Of a stretch of DNA of 64,000 bases, positions 7,486 to 15,875 are shown piece by piece. Each line of letters opens with the position of its first letter. The stretch's first letter is position 1. Made by a program: the position numbers and the translations under genes. The notes under the pieces are model-generated. The model did no database searches, was not told where the DNA came from, and worked only from the letters and a program-made list of their open reading frames with translations. The stretch is from NCBI RefSeq assembly GCF_900129885.1, contig NZ_FQXE01000002.1, positions 549,129 to 613,128 of the forward strand. The letters are read 5' to 3'. The DNA comes from Pollutimonas bauzanensis (GTDB taxonomy: Bacteria; Pseudomonadota; Gammaproteobacteria; Burkholderiales; Burkholderiaceae_B).

Positions 7486-8832
7486 TCAGCGCTTGTCGGC
7501 CCGGTCGGTCAGCAATTGGTTGATGGCCACGATGTCCTGGTCGCTGAGGATGCCGCTGCTGGCCTTGAGCCTGAGGCTGTTCATCAAGGTGTCGTAGCGG
7601 GCGCGCGAGAGGCTGCGCTGGGTCGCGTACAACTGCTGCTGGGCGTTGAGGACGTCGATGCTGATGCGCACGCCCACTTCATAGCCGGTCTGGTTGGCCT
7701 GCAGGGAGGCGAGGCTGGACTTCTCGGCGGCCTGGAGGGCCTCGATTTGCGCCAGGCCCGAGGTCACGCCGGAATAATGCTGCTGGGTGGACTGCACGGC
7801 CTGGCGCTTGGCGTCTTCCAGCTGGTAGCGGGCTTGCTGCAGGCGCGACGTCTGTTCGCGCACGATGGACGAAATCTCGCCGCCGGTAAAGATGGGAATG
7901 GAAAGCTGCAGGCCTATGGTGGTATCGAGCGAGCGCGGGCCGCCGCCGGTGTTGTACAGCGTGCTGTCCGAGGCGCTGCCGGTTTGCGCCTGCAGGCGCA
8001 AGGTGGGATAGTGCTCGCTTTTCGCGATGTCGATCTGCTTTTCAACGATCTTGGCGGACAGCTCCGCCTGCGCCACCGCCAGGTTGGCGTGCGAGGACTG
8101 GATGGTCCAGTCGGCCAGGCGGTCGGGCTTGGGGCCCGGCAGGATGGTGCCCGGGGCGAGTTCGGCGAGCTGGCCCGGGCGCTCGTTGATGATCTTCGCC
8201 AGCAGGTCCTCGCTGACCTGCAGAAGATTCTGCGACTGCAGCTCGCTGGCGTTGAGCAGGTCCAGGCGGGCCTGCGCCTCGTAGGTGTCGGCGATGGTGG
8301 TGCTGCCGAGCTCGAAGCCTTGCTTGGCGGCGCGCAGCTGGTTCTGGACCGCATTTTTTTCCGCCTGCAGGGCGCGCAGCGTGTCCTGGGCGGCGAGGAC
8401 GTCGAAATAGGCCTGCGCGACCCGCAAGACCAGGTCCTGGTAGGCCGCGGCCTGCGCCACGTCGGCCGATTTGGCAATGTAGCCGGCCCGCTTGAGTTCG
8501 CCCCACGCGCCGATATTGACGATAGGCTGGGTGAGGGTGAGCGCCCACAGGGCGCGCCTCTGGCTGGAGCTGTTGTTCAGGCCCCGCAGGCGGCGGGTGT
8601 CGTCCACCTCGGCGATGCCGTCGGCGCTGCTGTATGGCAGCAGTTGCGCCCGCGCCTGGGGGACTTTTTCCTGCTCGGCATTGCGGCTGGCGCGGTTCGC
8701 GGCGTATATGGGATCGCGCTGCAGCGCCATCTGCCATATTTGAAGGAGGTCCTGGGCGCAGGCCTGGGCCATGCCGCCCATGATGATGGCCAGCGCAAAG
8801 CATAGCCTCGCATATCCGGAGGCTATCGGCAT
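7486..8832 (-). CDS. tolC: TolC-family outer-membrane efflux channel
   Basis: A 448-residue protein with a signal peptide (cleavage near AQACAQ) and the two-fold repeat of outer-membrane efflux protein domains: helical stretches around RNAEQEKVPQARAQLLP and AAKQGFELGSTT, and again GYEVGVRISIDVLNAQQQL. It forms the trimeric channel-tunnel used by RND/MFS/ABC pumps and type I secretion. Its ATG follows the TAG of the methyltransferase gene with no gap, so the two are translated together. No inner-membrane pump gene is nearby, so it is probably a general TolC. Confidence 0.9.
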   Translation of the reverse strand: MPIASGYARLCFALAIIMGGMAQACAQDLLQIWQMALQRDPIYAANRASRNAEQEKVPQARAQLLPYSSADGIAEVDDTRRLRGLNNSSSQRRALWALTLTQPIVNIGAWGELKRAGYIAKSADVAQAAAYQDLVLRVAQAYFDVLAAQDTLRALQAEKNAVQNQLRAAKQGFELGSTTIADTYEAQARLDLLNASELQSQNLLQVSEDLLAKIINERPGQLAELAPGTILPGPKPDRLADWTIQSSHANLAVAQAELSAKIVEKQIDIAKSEHYPTLRLQAQTGSASDSTLYNTGGGPRSLDTTIGLQLSIPIFTGGEISSIVREQTSRLQQARYQLEDAKRQAVQSTQQHYSGVTSGLAQIEALQAAEKSSLASLQANQTGYEVGVRISIDVLNAQQQLYATQRSLSRARYDTLMNSLRLKASSGILSDQDIVAINQLLTDRADKR

Positions 8833-9513
8833 CTAGAACTTGAACTGGGAAACCGTTGCGCCGCGCAAAGGTTTGATGACGGTGTCGAAGAGGCTTTTCG
8901 TATCGAAGCTGGCGGCGCTGGTGCGGGTGATGCGACAGGCCGTCATGACCGGGTTTTGCCCCACCACCACGACCAGCCGCCCGCCTATGCGCAATTGATA
9001 CTTGAGGGCGTCGGGCACGACAGGCACCGAGCCGGTCAGCAGTATGGCGTCGTATTCGGTGGTGCCCCAGGCCGCGTGGGCGTCGCCGATCTCGACCTTG
9101 ACGTTGTCGACGTGGTTGCGCTGCAGGTTTTGCTTGGCGAAGGCAGCCAGCCGGCTGTCGACCTCGACGCTGGTGACCTGCTGGGCCAGCCGGGCCAGCA
9201 ATGCGGCCTGGTAGCCCGAGCCGGTGCCGATCTCAAGAATGCAGTCGGTCGGCCGGAGCTGCAATTCCTGGGCCAGCCGGGCCTCGACCTTGGGCGTGAG
9301 CATGGTTTCGCGGGTATCGACCGAATTGATGATGAGCGGCAGTTCGACATCGGAAAAAGCCATGCCTTGCAGGGAAGCGGGCACGTAGCGCTCGCGCTGG
9401 ACTTCGAAAAGCGCCTGCAAGACGGTGGGATCGAGCACTTCCCAGGGGCGAATCTGCTGTTCGACCATGTTGAATCGGGCTTGTTCGATTTCTGAAAGCG
9501 CAGTGACGTTCAT
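8833..9513 (-). CDS. pcm: Protein-L-isoaspartate O-methyltransferase family protein
   Basis: A 226-residue SAM-dependent methyltransferase that would repair isoaspartyl residues. It shows the N-terminal MVEQQIRPWEV block, SAM motif I EIGTGSGYQAALLARL, the acidic VEVDSRL strand end and the GGRLVVVVGQ strand typical of the Pcm family. The start is the ATG at 9511-9513 (MNVTALSEIEQ); the longer open frame upstream has no homology-like content. It is transcribed with tolC, a pairing common in Alcaligenaceae. The spacer 9514-9598 is AT-richer and probably holds the promoter. Confidence 0.85.
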   Translation of the reverse strand: MNVTALSEIEQARFNMVEQQIRPWEVLDPTVLQALFEVQRERYVPASLQGMAFSDVELPLIINSVDTRETMLTPKVEARLAQELQLRPTDCILEIGTGSGYQAALLARLAQQVTSVEVDSRLAAFAKQNLQRNHVDNVKVEIGDAHAAWGTTEYDAILLTGSVPVVPDALKYQLRIGGRLVVVVGQNPVMTACRITRTSAASFDTKSLFDTVIKPLRGATVSQFKF

Positions 9514-9598
9514 AGCTTCTACAAAGAAAAAACGAGGTAATAAATTGTACGATGGATGCCAGGCAAGCACCATAGCCGCGATGTCCGCAGCGTACGTA

Positions 9599-10429
9599 CT
9601 ATAGCTTATTTGCCGGCGCGGGCCACCATGCATGAAAGTGCTGCACCGGTCCATGCCCTGTGCCCACACTGAGTTCGCCGGAGCGCGCGATGGCGGCGAC
9701 CAGATAGGCTTTGGCGCGCCTGGCGGCCTCGGGCGCGTCATTGACCTGCGGCAGCAGCGCCGCCAGGGCGGCCGACAGGGTGCAGCCGGTGCCATGGGTG
9801 TTGGCGGTTTCGATGCGCCTGCCGGGAAGCTCTATCATGCGGTCGCCATCGTGCAGGATGTCTATGGTGTCGTTGCCGGGCAGATGCCCGCCCTTGAGGA
9901 AAATCCAGCGCTCGCCACGGTCATCGAGCAGGCGCCGCAGCTTTTCCGCGACGCGCCGCATTTCCCTGACCGTTTCCACCGCGCTCGAACCCAGCAATAC
10001 CCCGGCTTCGGGAAGATTGGGCGTGAGCATGGTGGCCAGCGGCAACAGGCTGTCGCGCATTTCGTTGACCGCGGCGCGTTCCAGCAGGTGGTCGCCGCTC
10101 TTGGCGACCATGACCGGGTCCAGGACCAGATGCGCCGGCTTCCAGTGGGCCAGGCGATCGGCCACCGCCCGCGTTACCAGTTTCTGCCCGAGCATGCCGA
10201 TTTTCACGGCGTCTATGCGCACATCGGCGAACAGGGTGTCGATCTGGGCGACGACGAATTCGGGCGGTATGGGCGAGATGGCCGCGACGGTCCGGGTATT
10301 CTGCGCGGTGAGGGCTGCGACCACGGCGGTGCCGTAAGCGCCGAGCGCGCTCATGGTCTTGATGTCGGCCAGTATGCCGGCACCGCCCGACGGGTCGACG
10401 CCGGCGATCGTAAGCGTATTGGGGATCAT
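9599..10429 (-). CDS. thiD: Hydroxymethylpyrimidine/phosphomethylpyrimidine kinase
   Basis: A 276-residue ribokinase-fold kinase that phosphorylates HMP and HMP-phosphate for thiamine synthesis. Motifs in order: TIAGVDPSGGAGILADIKT at the N-terminus, DPVMVAKSGDHLL, the ATP-site stretch FLKGGH, and the anion hole/catalytic NTHGTGCTLSAALAA. It starts 7 bp after the thiG stop, so the two form an operon. No TPP riboswitch was recognised in front of the pair. Confidence 0.92.
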   Translation of the reverse strand: MIPNTLTIAGVDPSGGAGILADIKTMSALGAYGTAVVAALTAQNTRTVAAISPIPPEFVVAQIDTLFADVRIDAVKIGMLGQKLVTRAVADRLAHWKPAHLVLDPVMVAKSGDHLLERAAVNEMRDSLLPLATMLTPNLPEAGVLLGSSAVETVREMRRVAEKLRRLLDDRGERWIFLKGGHLPGNDTIDILHDGDRMIELPGRRIETANTHGTGCTLSAALAALLPQVNDAPEAARRAKAYLVAAIARSGELSVGTGHGPVQHFHAWWPAPANKL

Positions 10430-10436
10430 GCGGATA

Positions 10437-11234
10437 TCAGGCCTTGGATTGGATCAAGCCTTCGGTGGGAGAGCTGGGGTCGGCGCTGTAGAACTTGCGC
10501 GGGACGCGGCCCGCGAGAAAGGCTTCGCGGCCGGCCTGGACGGCCTTGTTCATGGCACCGGCCATGAGGACGGGGTTTTTCGCGCCGGCGATGGCGGTGT
10601 TCATCAAGATGGCGTCGCAGCCCAGCTCCATGGCGACCGCGGCGTCGGACGCCGTGCCAACGCCGGCGTCGACCAATACCGGGACGCGCGCCTGGTCGAT
10701 GATCAGGCGCAGGTTCCATGGATTCAAAATGCCCATGCCCGAGCCGATCAGGGATGCCAGCGGCATGATGGCGACGCAGCCGATGTCTTCGAGCATGCGG
10801 CACTGTATGGGATCGTCGGTGCAGTACACCATGACTTTGAAGCCCTCCTTGACGAGGGTCTTGGCGGCGTCGAGCGTGGCGGGCATGTTGGGGAAGAGGT
10901 TGTCTTTGTCGCCGAGCACTTCGAGCTTGACGAGGTCGTGGCCGTCCAGCAGTTCGCGCGCCAGGCGCAGGGTGCGCACGGCGTCGTCGGCGCTGTAGCA
11001 GCCGGCGGTGTTGGGCAGGATGGTGAATTTCGAAGGGGGCAGGAAGTCCAGCAGATTGGGCTCGCCGGCGTTCTGGCCGATATTGGTGCGGCGTATGGCG
11101 ACGGTGACGATCTGGGCGCCGCTGGCCTCGATGGCCAGGCGGGTTTCTTCGAAATCTTTGTATTTGCCCGTGCCAACGAGTAGGCGCGAGGTGTAGCGGC
11201 GGCCTGCGAGGGTAAAGCTGTCAGCTTGATTCAT
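10437..11234 (-). CDS. thiG: Thiazole synthase
   Basis: A 265-residue thiazole synthase, which joins deoxyxylulose phosphate, dehydroglycine and ThiS-thiocarboxylate into the thiamine thiazole. The Schiff-base lysine lies in [47 protein letters not shown] and [17 protein letters not shown] are all family marks. It heads the thiG-thiD pair. The usual thiS (sulfur carrier) and thiO/thiE neighbours are absent from this window. The 111-bp spacer upstream (11235-11345) has no small thiS-like frame. Confidence 0.93.
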   Translation of the reverse strand: MNQADSFTLAGRRYTSRLLVGTGKYKDFEETRLAIEASGAQIVTVAIRRTNIGQNAGEPNLLDFLPPSKFTILPNTAGCYSADDAVRTLRLARELLDGHDLVKLEVLGDKDNLFPNMPATLDAAKTLVKEGFKVMVYCTDDPIQCRMLEDIGCVAIMPLASLIGSGMGILNPWNLRLIIDQARVPVLVDAGVGTASDAAVAMELGCDAILMNTAIAGAKNPVLMAGAMNKAVQAGREAFLAGRVPRKFYSADPSSPTEGLIQSKA

Positions 11235-11345
11235 GATTTATGCGGGGTATTTAAGCGGCGGCGACAATGTAAAGGAAAAGCATAATCCATTTGTGGCGCC
11301 CGTGTTTGGCAGTTCATTCTATCAGGCGCGGGGCCGGCCCGGCAT

Positions 11346-12248
11346 TCAACGCGCTTGTTCCAGGTAGCCGCAGAGTTCTTCGGCGGCGTCGATCAGGCGG
11401 GGGCCTGGGCGGAAGAGCTTGTCGGGGTCTATGCCGTAGATATGCCCCCGCAGGGCGGCGGGCAAGCGCAGCTGGGACCAGCGGCTTCTGGCGGCTTCGA
11501 GGCGGGCCGCGTCGGCGGCCGGTGTGATGACCACCTGCGGCTGGGCGACGAGTATGGCTTCGGTGCTGACCTGCGGGGCGGCGGCGGTGGCGCCGGCGTA
11601 GATATTGACGCCGCCGCAGATGCGCAGGGCGTCGTTGAACACGGGCTCGTCGCCTATGGTGTACAGGGGCGACGAGCCCACTTCGATGAAGACGGAGACC
11701 GGCTTGCGCCAGGCGTAGCGCCGGCTCAATGTCTGCAGGCGTTGCGCCAGCGCCTGGGCCGCGGGGCCGGCGATGGCTTCGGTATCGAAGATTTTCCCGA
11801 ACCGGATGATTTCCGCGGGGATGTCCCGCAGGCTGTCGGGCGCGGAATAGCGCAGCGGTATATCCAGCCGGGCTAGCGCGGGGGCCAGCGTCGCGGCGGC
11901 CGCGGCGGGGTGCCACGCAACCACCAGGTCGGGGCGCAGGGCCAGCGTTTTCTCCACGCTGATGTTTACGCCGTCGCCGGTCCTGGGGATGGCGAGCGCG
12001 GCGGGGGGATAGTCGCTGCTGGTGACGGTGGCGACGATTTTATCGCCGGCGCCGGCCGCGAAGATCAGTTCGGTGATATGCGGAGCCAGGGTAATGGCCC
12101 GCGCGGCAGGCCTGGATTCGGCCGCCTGCCGGGCCTCCGGGCCCGCCTGCGCCCGCGCCGCGGGCGGAACTAGCGCCAGCGCCCCCAGGATGGCCAGGCC
12201 GCGGACGGCAAGCCCGGCGGCCCGGCTCATGCGCACGGCAGGCTGCAT
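11346..12248 (-). CDS. btuF: Cobalamin-binding periplasmic protein (BtuF-like)
   Basis: A 300-residue class III periplasmic-binding protein with a signal peptide (ending near PAARAQA). The metal-chelate/B12 binding fold is shown by TLAPHITELIFAAGAGDKIV near the N-terminus, a central helix region, and EVGSSPLYTIGDEPVFNDAL. It would carry vitamin B12 from the outer-membrane receptor to an ABC transporter. It starts 4 bp after btuB stops and so shares the upstream cobalamin riboswitch. No btuC or btuD follows. Confidence 0.85.
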   Translation of the reverse strand: MQPAVRMSRAAGLAVRGLAILGALALVPPAARAQAGPEARQAAESRPAARAITLAPHITELIFAAGAGDKIVATVTSSDYPPAALAIPRTGDGVNISVEKTLALRPDLVVAWHPAAAAATLAPALARLDIPLRYSAPDSLRDIPAEIIRFGKIFDTEAIAGPAAQALAQRLQTLSRRYAWRKPVSVFIEVGSSPLYTIGDEPVFNDALRICGGVNIYAGATAAAPQVSTEAILVAQPQVVITPAADAARLEAARSRWSQLRLPAALRGHIYGIDPDKLFRPGPRLIDAAEELCGYLEQAR

Positions 12249-12252
12249 GCGG

Positions 12253-14157
12253 CTACATCCGGAAAGCGAAATTCACGAACACATTGGAACCCGGCATGTT
12301 GTAGCCGTATGCGCTGGTGTAATCCTTGTCCAGCAGGTTGTTCCAGCGCACCTGGACGCCGACGTTTTTGCTGAAGTCGTAGGCGGCGGTCAGGTTGAGC
12401 AGGCTGTAGCCGCCCATCAGCCTGGTGTTGGCGACGTCGTCGTAGCGCTTGCCGGTGAACTGGTACTCGGCCCCCACCGTCAAGGCATCGATGCGATGGC
12501 CGGCGCCCAGGATGTAGACTTGCTTGGCGCGGCGAACGAGCCGGCTGCCCGATTCCCCTTCGCGCGGATTGTCATTGCGCGGGTTCATGAAGTCGGCGCT
12601 GGCGCGCAGGGTGGTATTGCCGTAATCCTGCTCGGCCGTGAGCGTCAGCCCGCGTATGGTGGCCCTGTCGGTATTCTCGGCCGTGCAGTCGAAGTTGGCG
12701 TCGCAGACATAGCCATTGATCAGGTTGCGGATCTTGTTCTGGTAGACGACGATGCCCAGGCGGGTCGTGTCGGTCTGATAGCGCAGCCGCGCCTCGATAT
12801 TCCGCGATTTCTCGGGTTTCAGGTCGGGATTGCCCTGGAAGCTTCCGGCCGGCCAGCCATCGTAGTAGTACTGTTCGAGGGGATAGTACATGTCCGAAAA
12901 GGTCGGGGCGCGGAAGCCGGTGTTGCCGGAGACCCCGACCGTCCATTGTTTGTTCAGGTCCAGGTCGTAGGCCAGGCCGCCGGTGGCCTGGTTGCCGTAG
13001 CCGGTGATATTGTCATTGCGCACATTGGCCTGCACGTGGTTGGCGCCGAAATCGCCGCGGTAGATCAGGCCGGCCGAATTGGTGTCGCGCCGGTCCACCG
13101 TATAGTTGCCGGAATGGACCGCGCGCTCTTCGAGGCGCTCGAGGATGGCGGAAACATGCTGGTTCGGCGCCAGCTTGAAGTTGTTCTGCCATGTGTACGA
13201 GCGTTGCAGGCTGCTGTATTGCGAGCCCCATGTGCGGTTCTCGAGGGCTTCCTTGCTGAGCCCGAAGCGCAGCACGCTTTGCCAATAGCCGGTGATGTCA
13301 TCGGTGCTGGTCGCCGTGTAGGCCTGCTGGCGCGTGAGGCTATAGGCGGGCTCGGCGAATCTGCCGCCGTCCTCGTCGGCGTTCATATAGCTGTCGTAGG
13401 CGGTAAGGCCTATGTGATGGCCGGGCTTCCAGCGGTAGCCCAGCGAACCGGAGAGGCTGTGCTGGGTATAGCCGTCGCTGTCGGGATGATAGCTGAGGGT
13501 ATTTGCGGCGTTGGTCGCGCTGAACCCGCTGCTGTCGGCCATGCTGCTCGACAAGGCGTAGTCCCAGCCGTCCTGCGCGCCGGAAAGGCCGGCGCTGGAC
13601 TTGAAGGTGCCGTAGCTGCCGTAGCCGATATTGCCCCACGCGCTCAGCGGCCGGTCTTCACCGGGCTTCTGGGTGATGATGTTGACGACGCCGCCGATGG
13701 CATCGGAACCATACAGGCTGCTGGCCGCGCCGCGGACGATTTCGATGCGCTCGATGGTGGCCGGATCGATGGCGTTCCAGTTGGCGCCGCCCTGGATGGA
13801 GCTGTTGATGCGCATGCCGTCCACCAGCACCAGGGTCTGGCTAGGGTTGGCCCCGCGCAGGTAGACGCCGGTTGCGGTCTGCGGGCCGCCGCTGCTGTAG
13901 AACTGCATCCCCGGCTGCTTCGCGAGGATCTCCGCGACGCTGTTCTGCCCGGCTTTCTGCAGTTCTTTTTTATCGATGACGGTTACGTCGCCCAGCACAT
14001 TCTTTTCGAGTTGCGCCGTGCGGCTGGCGGTGACGACGATCTGGTCGAGCTTGGGAATCGGGGCCGGTGCTTGGGCCGCGGCGGTCGTGGAGATGACGGC
14101 TGTGGAAATGAAACAGGAAAGTACGGCAAGCGTTTGCCGGTTGAGTGTGGAAGGCAT
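12253..14157 (-). CDS. btuB: TonB-dependent vitamin B12 receptor
   Basis: A 634-residue outer-membrane receptor. A signal peptide (about residues 1-28) is followed by a TonB-box-like IVVTAS segment, a plug domain (QNSVAEILAKQPGMQF, then VLVDGMRIN and ERIEIVRGAASSLYGSDAIGG) and a beta-barrel ending in F-x-F-R-M. The signatures and size fit BtuB. The ATG at 14155-14157 is chosen because it begins the signal peptide; the longer frame runs into the riboswitch. It is placed directly behind a cobalamin riboswitch, so it is repressed when B12 is plentiful. Energy comes from a TonB complex, possibly encoded elsewhere. Confidence 0.92.
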   Translation of the reverse strand: MPSTLNRQTLAVLSCFISTAVISTTAAAQAPAPIPKLDQIVVTASRTAQLEKNVLGDVTVIDKKELQKAGQNSVAEILAKQPGMQFYSSGGPQTATGVYLRGANPSQTLVLVDGMRINSSIQGGANWNAIDPATIERIEIVRGAASSLYGSDAIGGVVNIITQKPGEDRPLSAWGNIGYGSYGTFKSSAGLSGAQDGWDYALSSSMADSSGFSATNAANTLSYHPDSDGYTQHSLSGSLGYRWKPGHHIGLTAYDSYMNADEDGGRFAEPAYSLTRQQAYTATSTDDITGYWQSVLRFGLSKEALENRTWGSQYSSLQRSYTWQNNFKLAPNQHVSAILERLEERAVHSGNYTVDRRDTNSAGLIYRGDFGANHVQANVRNDNITGYGNQATGGLAYDLDLNKQWTVGVSGNTGFRAPTFSDMYYPLEQYYYDGWPAGSFQGNPDLKPEKSRNIEARLRYQTDTTRLGIVVYQNKIRNLINGYVCDANFDCTAENTDRATIRGLTLTAEQDYGNTTLRASADFMNPRNDNPREGESGSRLVRRAKQVYILGAGHRIDALTVGAEYQFTGKRYDDVANTRLMGGYSLLNLTAAYDFSKNVGVQVRWNNLLDKDYTSAYGYNMPGSNVFVNFAFRM

Positions 14158-14200
14158 GGCAGACCCTGGAAAACGCGCGTCCCCGCACGTTGTAAGCAAT

Positions 14201-14222
14201 AAAACATTCCTGGCCGGGGAAT
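14201..14222 (-). terminator. Possible expression platform of the B12 riboswitch
   Basis: On the minus strand a short stem ATTCC/GGAAT (14218-14222/14206-14210) is followed by a TTTT run (complement of 14201-14204), between the riboswitch core and the btuB start. The stem is weak, so control by masking the ribosome site is equally possible. Confidence 0.25.
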
Positions 14223-14277
14223 TTGCCGCGCATGTCGCGGCGCCGGGATATTCCGGGGCGGGGAATGGACTAAGGGT

Positions 14278-14455
14278 GATCAAGGCCGGTGTCGGGCTGG
14301 CATGGATGACATGCTTACCGTTGCGGGGGCAGCACAGTTTGGGCGCATGGTTCTTGCCTGGGGCAAGTGCGCATCTGTTTCCCGTTTAACTTTCGCAGAG
14401 CGTGCCGCGGCATAAGGCAATGGCCGCGTTGTTCTACTCCGAAAGCACCTTTGTC
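14278..14455 (-). promoter_or_regulatory. Cobalamin (AdoCbl) riboswitch upstream of btuB-btuF
   Basis: Read on the minus strand the element has AAAGGTGC at the 5' side (complement of 14445-14452), then TTAAACGGGAAACAGA, then the B12 box GCTGCCCCCGCAACGGTAAG (complement of about 14313-14332), then AGCCCGACACCGGCC. These are the conserved blocks of the cobalamin riboswitch in the right order and spacing. It lies in the 371-bp gene-free stretch 14158-14528. The rest of that stretch holds only small hairpins before btuB. Confidence 0.93.
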
Positions 14456-14528
14456 GTTGCGGAATATATCACAGGCGCCCCGGGATGGCGCCCTTTGACC
14501 TTGAGGGCGTGTCGGAATGGCGGCGGAG

Positions 14529-15011
14529 TCAGCCGCGGATCTTCTTGAGCAGCCGCGTCGTCGAACGCTCGAATTCGAATGGAATCGCCACCGCCTTCCC
14601 GCCCCAGCTCTTCACGCTGGCCGTCTCCGGCAGCGACTCCATATCGTAGTCGCCGCCCTTCACGATCACATCCGGCCGCAACTGCTCGATCAAGGCCTGG
14701 GGCGTATCCTCGTCGAAATCCGTCACCACCGTCACGCAAGCCAGCGCCGCGATCAGCGCCGCGCGGTCGCACAGCGTATTCAATGGCCGGTCATCGCCCT
14801 TGCCCAGGCGCCGCACCGACTCATCGGTGTTCAGGGCCACCACCAGCGTCGCCCCCAATTGCGCGGCCGCATCCAGATAGCTGGCATGGCCGCGGTGCAA
14901 TATGTCGAATACGCCATTGGTGAAGACCAGCGGGCGCGGGAAATCGCCGGCCCGCAGCGCCGCCACGCAATCTTCCCGCGCCAGTATCTTGGACTCGAAA
15001 CGCGCCGCCAT
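14529..15011 (-). CDS. rfaE2: D-glycero-beta-D-manno-heptose 1-phosphate adenylyltransferase
   Basis: A 160-residue nucleotidyltransferase that makes ADP-heptose for the LPS inner core. It carries the cytidylyltransferase-like motif TNGVFDILHRGHASYLD with the HxGH site, then ALNTDESVRRLGKGDDRP and VIVKGGDYDMESLPE. It is the separate adenylyltransferase; the kinase half (RfaE1/HldE N-terminus) is not here, as usual in this group. It starts one base after the stop of the ferritin-like gene, at the end of the ubi-linked operon. Confidence 0.9.
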   Translation of the reverse strand: MAARFESKILAREDCVAALRAGDFPRPLVFTNGVFDILHRGHASYLDAAAQLGATLVVALNTDESVRRLGKGDDRPLNTLCDRAALIAALACVTVVTDFDEDTPQALIEQLRPDVIVKGGDYDMESLPETASVKSWGGKAVAIPFEFERSTTRLLKKIRG

Positions 15012-15012
15012 G

Positions 15013-15864
15013 TTATGCCGGCGCCACGTCCTTGAGCAGCACCTTGCGGTAGCGGTTCAGGTCCTGCACCGTATTGAAGCTGGTTTCCATCAACAGCGAC
15101 ATATTGTGCAAAATCCGCGAACTGACCTTGCCTTCCCATTCCTTGTCGAAATGGATCTGGTTGTCCAGCCAGTTCTCGAGCCAGCCCGGCGAAGGCAGCT
15201 TGGACTGCACGGTATCCAGCGGGTACATGTCTTTGTTGACATGCAGGTTGGTCGGGTGCAGGGCCTGCGGCGTGCGGTGCGCCGACGCCATCAGCACCCC
15301 GATCTTCGCGAAGGCGATGCGGGCGCTCGCGCCGAATTCCTTGCTTTGATGCATCAAGGCCCGTTTCATGTAGCGCAGGTAGGCGCCCGCATGGCGCGCC
15401 TCGTCTTGCGCAATGATTTTATAGATGGCCTTGATGACAGGCTCGCTATGCCAGTCCGACGCGCGCCGGTACCAGTGGTTCAGCCGCACTTCGCCGCAAA
15501 AATGCAGCATCAGGGTTTCCATGGCCGGGGCCGGATCGAATTCGAAGCGCACCTTGTGCAGTTCTTCTTCGGTAGGCATCAGTTCCGGGCGGAAGCGGCG
15601 CAGATACTCGATGAGGGCCAGCGAATGCTTTTGTTCTTCGAAAAACCATACCGACATGAAGGCGCAGAAATCGCTGTCGTCGCGATTGTCGCGCAGGAAC
15701 ATTTCCGTCGCCGGCAGCGCGGCCCATTCGGTGATGGCGTTCATTTTGATCGTGTAGGCCTGGTCGTCCGTCAGCTTGCTGGCGTCGTACTCGTCCCAGG
15801 GAATATCGGTGCCCATGTTCCAGCGCACCGCTTCCATCGATTTGAACAATTCAGGATAAAGCAT
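15013..15864 (-). CDS. Ferritin-like diiron protein of unknown function
   Basis: A 283-residue soluble four-helix protein with a complete diiron ligand set: E46 (helix 1, ITEWAALP), E76/E77 and H80 (FFEEQKHSLAL), E125 (FCGEVRLNHW), and D154/E155/H158 (QDEARHAGAYLRY). The pattern is that of the ferritin-like oxygenase/acyl-ACP-desaturase superfamily, not of iron-storage ferritin. The ATG at 15862-15864 has a GAGAG ribosome site. It lies 11 bp after ubiB and 1 bp before rfaE2. That position behind ubiE-ubiJ-ubiB suggests a link to quinone or lipid metabolism, which is only an inference. The substrate is unknown. Confidence 0.8.
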   Translation of the reverse strand: MLYPELFKSMEAVRWNMGTDIPWDEYDASKLTDDQAYTIKMNAITEWAALPATEMFLRDNRDDSDFCAFMSVWFFEEQKHSLALIEYLRRFRPELMPTEEELHKVRFEFDPAPAMETLMLHFCGEVRLNHWYRRASDWHSEPVIKAIYKIIAQDEARHAGAYLRYMKRALMHQSKEFGASARIAFAKIGVLMASAHRTPQALHPTNLHVNKDMYPLDTVQSKLPSPGWLENWLDNQIHFDKEWEGKVSSRILHNMSLLMETSFNTVQDLNRYRKVLLKDVAPA

Positions 15865-15875
15865 AGAAATCTCTC

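Noticed and set aside
7516..8805. A 429-codon plus-strand frame opposite tolC
   Set aside because: Low-complexity Gly/Ala/Leu/Val composition and no family features; tolC on the minus strand is clear.
12022..14202. A 726-codon plus-strand frame opposite btuB and btuF
   Set aside because: It runs through the btuB signal peptide region antisense and has no domain; btuB and its riboswitch define the real strand.
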